The notes beneath the pieces are model-generated. The model was not told the DNA's origin, searched no databases, and worked only from the letters and a program-made list of their open reading frames with translations. A stretch of DNA of 64,000 nt from Actinomadura hallensis. Its GTDB lineage: Bacteria > Actinomycetota > Actinomycetes > Streptosporangiales > Streptosporangiaceae. Shown here piece by piece: positions 60,794 through 64,000 of the stretch (position 1 is its first letter; each line of letters begins with the position of its first letter). The stretch lies in assembly GCF_006716765.1 (NCBI RefSeq), contig NZ_VFPO01000001.1:62001-126000 (forward strand), written 5' to 3'. Position numbers and translations under genes: made by a program.

Positions 60794-63528
60794 ACGCATG
60801 CGCCCAGCCGGGCTGCACCGGCCTGGTGGACGCCGAGGGCTTCTGCGACATCTGCGGCATGGCCCCCCTCCCCGACCCGGCCCCGACCCGGGCCTCCGGT
60901 CCCGCCCCTCCCCTCACGCCCGCTCCGGCCCCCGGCCCGCCTTCCGGTCCCGTCTCCGGCCCTGTCTCCGGCCCCGCTTCCGGGCCGGCTTCGGGTTCGG
61001 GTTCGGGCCCCGCACCCGGCCCCGGCCCCGATCCGGCCCTCGGCCCTCCCTCCGGTGCGGGGCCCGCCGCCTCCGGGCCCTTTCCCGGCTCCCGCCCCTC
61101 CTTCGGCTCAGGTCCCGTCCCCGGCTCCGGGCCGGTTCCCGGGGCGGGTCCCGGTGCCGCTCCGGGGCCCGTCGCCCGGCTTCCGCGTCCGGCCGGTCCG
61201 GCGGCGCCCGCGCGGCCGTCCGCCGACACCGGTCCCCGCGTCCCGCCCCCTCCGGCCGGCGCCGCGGTGACCACCCGCACTCCCGCCGCTCCCGCTCCCC
61301 CCACCACGCGCCAGCCCGTCCCGTCCGGTCCGTCCCGCCCGGACGGGCAGAGCGGCGCGGGCCCGACGTCCCGGCCCTCGGCGTCCAGCGGGACCGGCGC
61401 CGCGGGCACCGGGCGGACGGCGTCGCGCGGCGGCACCCGCGGGACGGGCTCCAGCGGCTCGACCCGCCGCGGGATGCTCGGCGCGGGGCTCGTGGAGGTG
61501 CCGCCCGTCCCCGCCCGCGACCCCGCCTCGGCGATCATGGAGACGCCCGAGGTGCCGGAGAACCGCCGCTACTGCAGCCGGTGCGACGAGAAGGTGGGCC
61601 GGAGCCGGGGCGGGCGTCCCGGCCGGACCGAGGGGTTCTGCCGCAACTGCGGGCACCCGTTCTCGTTCACGCCGAAGCTCCGGCCGGGCGAGATGATCGG
61701 CGGCCAGTACGAGGTCCTCGGGTGCCTGGCGCACGGCGGGCTCGGCTGGGTGTACCTGGCCCGCGACCACAACGTCAGCGAGCGGTGGGTCGTCCTCAAG
61801 GGCCTGCTGGACACCGGGGACGCCGACTCCCTCGCCGCCGCGACCGCCGAGCGCGCGTTCCTCGCCGAGGTCGAGCACCCCAACATCGTCAAGATCTACA
61901 ACTTCGTGCGGCACGGCGACTCCGGCTACATCGTGATGGAGTACGTCGGCGGCCGGTCGCTGAAGGAGATCCTGCTCGAACTCCGCAAGGAGCACGGCGA
62001 CGACGCCGCGCTGCCGCTGCCCCAGGTCATCGCGTACGGGCTGGAGGTGCTGAGCGCACTCGGCTACCTGCACGGCGTCGGGCTCCTGTACTGCGACTTC
62101 AAGCCGGACAACGCCATCCAGTCGGAGGAGCAGCTCAAGCTCATCGACCTCGGCGGGGTGCGCCGGGCGTTCGACGCCGACAGCCCGATCTTCGGCACCC
62201 CCGGCTACCAGGCGCCCGAGATCGGCTCGCGGGGCCCGTCGATCACGTCCGACCTGTACACGGTGGGCCGGACGCTGGCCGTGCTGAGCTTCCCGTTCCG
62301 CGGCTACACCGGGCGGCACCTGCGCAGCCTGCCGCCCCGCGACGAGGTTCCCCTGTTCCGGCGGCACGAGTCGTACTACCGGCTGCTGCGCCGCGCCACG
62401 CACCCCGACCCCGCGCACCGGTTCCAGAGCGCCGCCGAGATGGCCGAGCAGCTCACCGGCGTCCTGCGCGAGGTCCTGTCGACGGAGGACGGGCGTCCGC
62501 GGCCCGCGCCGTCGCCGCTGTTCGCCGCCGAGCAGCACACCGCCGGGGCCGAGACCGCCGCGCCCTCCGACCGCGACGGCGACCGGGAGGCCGCCGCGCC
62601 GCCGCCGATCCTGGAGCCGCTGCGGCCGTCCGCCGCGGCCGTCGCGCTGCCCGTCCCGCTCGTGCACGGCTCGGACCCGGCCGCCGCGTTCCTCACCGGG
62701 CTCACCGACCGCGACCCCGGCGACCTGGCCGCCGCGCTGAGCGCCGCGCCGGTCCCGTCGCGGGAGGTGCGGCTCGCGCTGGCCCGCGTCCGGATCGAGC
62801 TTGACGACCTGGACGGCGCCCGCCGCCTCCTGGAGGAGATCGCCGCCGAGGCGCCCGACGACTGGCGCGTCGACTGGTACCGCGGCGTCCGCGCCCTCGC
62901 CGGAGGCGACGCCGCGGACGCCGCCGCCGTCTTCAACGACCTGTACGACCTCGCGCCCGGCGAGCAGGCGCCGAAGCTGGCGCTCGCGTTCTGCCACGAG
63001 ATCCGCGGGGACACCGAGCGGGCCGCGCGGTTCTACGAGACGGTCTGGCGCACCGACCCCACCCACGTGAGCGCCGCGTTCGGCCTCGCCCGCGCCCGCC
63101 TCGCCGCGGGCGACCGCCGCGCCGCCGAACGCGTGCTCGACTCCGTCCCGCGCGTCTCCAGCCACTACCTCGCCGCGCAGCTCGCCGCCATCGCCACCGC
63201 CGTCCGGGGCCGCCGCCCGGACGAACTGGACGCCGCCACCCTCATCGAGGCGGGCCGCCGCCTCGCGTCCCTGCCCCTGGACATCGGGCGCGCCGCCGCG
63301 TTCACCGCCGAGGTGCTGGAGGCCGCGCTCGCCTGGGTCCGCTCCGGCCGCGCCCCGGCGCCGCCCGGGCTCCGCAGCCGGATCCTCGGCACCGACCTGG
63401 ACGAGCCGTCCCTCCGCGCGAAGCTGGAGGAGACCTACCGCGTCCTCGCCAAGCTCGCCGACACCCCGGAGCACCGGCACGCCATGGTCAGGCGCGCCAA
63501 CGCGGTACGCCCGAGGACGCTGTTCTGA
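60790..63528 (+). CDS. PknG-like Ser/Thr protein kinase with TPR domain
   Basis: A 912-residue soluble kinase. Two Cys pairs at the start (CAQPGCTGLVDAEGFCDICG) and two at ~265-290 (CSRCDEKVGRSR; CRNCG) form rubredoxin/zinc-ribbon elements as in PknG. Between them is a ~200-residue Pro/Gly/Ser low-complexity linker. The kinase (from ~300) has GCLAHGGLGWVYLARDHNVS, WVVLKG (catalytic Lys), YCDFKPDNAIQ (catalytic loop), LIDLGGVRRAF (DLG) and GTPGYQAPEIG. A C-terminal TPR region starts near 620 (ALARVRIELDDLDGARRLLE). The layout matches PknG, which regulates glutamate metabolism via GarA in mycobacteria; here the vWA neighbour suggests a TerY/PP2C-type signalling set instead. Confidence 0.9.
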   Translation: MNACAQPGCTGLVDAEGFCDICGMAPLPDPAPTRASGPAPPLTPAPAPGPPSGPVSGPVSGPASGPASGSGSGPAPGPGPDPALGPPSGAGPAASGPFPGSRPSFGSGPVPGSGPVPGAGPGAAPGPVARLPRPAGPAAPARPSADTGPRVPPPPAGAAVTTRTPAAPAPPTTRQPVPSGPSRPDGQSGAGPTSRPSASSGTGAAGTGRTASRGGTRGTGSSGSTRRGMLGAGLVEVPPVPARDPASAIMETPEVPENRRYCSRCDEKVGRSRGGRPGRTEGFCRNCGHPFSFTPKLRPGEMIGGQYEVLGCLAHGGLGWVYLARDHNVSERWVVLKGLLDTGDADSLAAATAERAFLAEVEHPNIVKIYNFVRHGDSGYIVMEYVGGRSLKEILLELRKEHGDDAALPLPQVIAYGLEVLSALGYLHGVGLLYCDFKPDNAIQSEEQLKLIDLGGVRRAFDADSPIFGTPGYQAPEIGSRGPSITSDLYTVGRTLAVLSFPFRGYTGRHLRSLPPRDEVPLFRRHESYYRLLRRATHPDPAHRFQSAAEMAEQLTGVLREVLSTEDGRPRPAPSPLFAAEQHTAGAETAAPSDRDGDREAAAPPPILEPLRPSAAAVALPVPLVHGSDPAAAFLTGLTDRDPGDLAAALSAAPVPSREVRLALARVRIELDDLDGARRLLEEIAAEAPDDWRVDWYRGVRALAGGDAADAAAVFNDLYDLAPGEQAPKLALAFCHEIRGDTERAARFYETVWRTDPTHVSAAFGLARARLAAGDRRAAERVLDSVPRVSSHYLAAQLAAIATAVRGRRPDELDAATLIEAGRRLASLPLDIGRAAAFTAEVLEAALAWVRSGRAPAPPGLRSRILGTDLDEPSLRAKLEETYRVLAKLADTPEHRHAMVRRANAVRPRTLF

Positions 63529-63611
63529 CGATGGACGATGGACGTTCCGACGACGAACGCGGATCGGAGTCCCCGGACCGCGCCGTGCCGCACCCCCAGG
63601 GAGCCGGGCAG

Positions 63612-64000
63612 ATGAGCGATTTTCCCGAGTTCGCGATCCGCGTCGACCAGAACCCCTACCTCCCGGAAGGCGGACGGGAGATGCACGCGGTCGTGACCGT
63701 GGAGGCGCGCTCGTCCGGCGGCGGAGGCGGCCCCGGCCGGGCGCCGGCGGCGGAGGTCATCATCATCGACACGTCGGGGTCGATGTCCTACCGGGGCAAG
63801 ATGGCCGCCGCGAAACGGGCCGCGCGGGCGGCGGTGAACGTGCTGCGCGACGGGGTGCGCTTCGCGGTCGTCGCGGGCGCCAACCGGCCCCGCATGGTCT
63901 ACCCGCAGGGCGAGCGGCTCGCCGAGGCGAACGAGGCGACCCGGCGCAGCGCGGCGCAGGCGGTGTCCCGGCTGGAGGCCGCCGGGGGCACGGCGATCGG
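63612..64000 (+). CDS. vWA domain protein (3' end outside window)
   Basis: The first ~130 residues of a von Willebrand factor A protein run off the window. MSDFPEFAIRVDQNPYLPEG precedes the vWA domain with the MIDAS motif VIIIDTSGSMSYRGKMAAAK. AGGGAG about 10 nt before this ATG favours it over an in-frame ATG at 63531, which would add 27 disordered residues. TerY-like vWA proteins bind metals and partner proteins; in actinobacteria they sit next to PknG-like kinases and PP2C phosphatases. A PP2C gene is expected just beyond the window. Confidence 0.82.
   Translation, partial: MSDFPEFAIRVDQNPYLPEGGREMHAVVTVEARSSGGGGGPGRAPAAEVIIIDTSGSMSYRGKMAAAKRAARAAVNVLRDGVRFAVVAGANRPRMVYPQGERLAEANEATRRSAAQAVSRLEAAGGTAI

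Noticed and set aside
60880..61260. Low-complexity CCCGGCCCCG repeats as a separate element
   Set aside because: They encode the Pro/Gly/Ser linker of the PknG-like kinase in the correct frame.

Overview
The window is high-GC actinobacterial DNA. GTG and TTG starts are frequent, many neighbouring genes overlap by 4 nt (ATGA or GTGA), and the gene families (PknG-like kinase, cory-CC-star protein, SARP regulator, FrnE-type DsbA, actinomycete integrative-element genes) suggest a filamentous actinomycete such as Actinomadura or another Streptosporangiales member. The genus is an inference from gene content and was not tested.

Layout. 1-9.4 kb is mostly chromosomal housekeeping: the end of a CDP-glycerol glycerophosphotransferase, a DsbA-like protein, decayed MFS, LacI and winged-helix remnants, a small P-loop kinase, a DHFR-family reductase, a leftward operon cstA > cory-CC-star > arsA-like ATPase > araC-like regulator, and a Crp/Fnr regulator.

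9.4-27.9 kb is an accessory island and the most unusual part. Module A (9429-14634) encodes a cyclase-like/NTPase/FHA protein, a MotA/TolQ/ExbB-like channel protein, a MotB/ExbD-like single-pass protein with a candidate ion-carrying Asp and two Ig-like domains, and a Ser/Thr kinase fused to a zinc ribbon and a formylglycine-generating-enzyme-like domain. Module B (15148-24712) encodes a pseudokinase-SF1 helicase, a double-HKD phospholipase-D-type protein and a soluble histidine-kinase-like protein. A convergent SARP regulator carrying a C-terminal receiver domain follows. Module C (26114-27844) pairs a deoxyribosyltransferase/TIR-like Rossmann domain with S1 RNA-binding folds and a small SLATT/RipA-like membrane protein. 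I read these as a phosphorylation-controlled, ion-motor-linked conflict (defence) island, loosely comparable to Zorya but with different parts.

28-36 kb holds tRNA-Ser(GCT), a small lipoprotein, tRNA-Arg(ACG), and a decayed integrative element bounded by a 43-bp direct repeat of the tRNA-Arg 3' end. It contains an integrase and an FtsK/TraB-like gene, both truncated by an IS3-family element, a frameshifted XRE-TPR regulator, a HAD hydrolase, and a lower-GC membrane protein of unknown function. A very long nested inverted repeat lies near its right end.

36-64 kb returns to chromosomal genes: an inositol-monophosphatase-family protein, an iron/siderophore or heme transport operon (FecB-C-E type plus a CydDC-like ABC pair) preceded by a Fur-like 7-1-7 box, an acetate/succinate permease, a two-component system, a secreted DUF5666-like protein, a TetR/amine-oxidase divergent pair, RecQ, a HAD phosphatase, a large coiled-coil protein with degenerate helicase motifs, a CDF metal transporter, two CNNM/CBS membrane proteins, and at the right edge a coiled-coil protein/PknG-like kinase/vWA operon cut by the window end.
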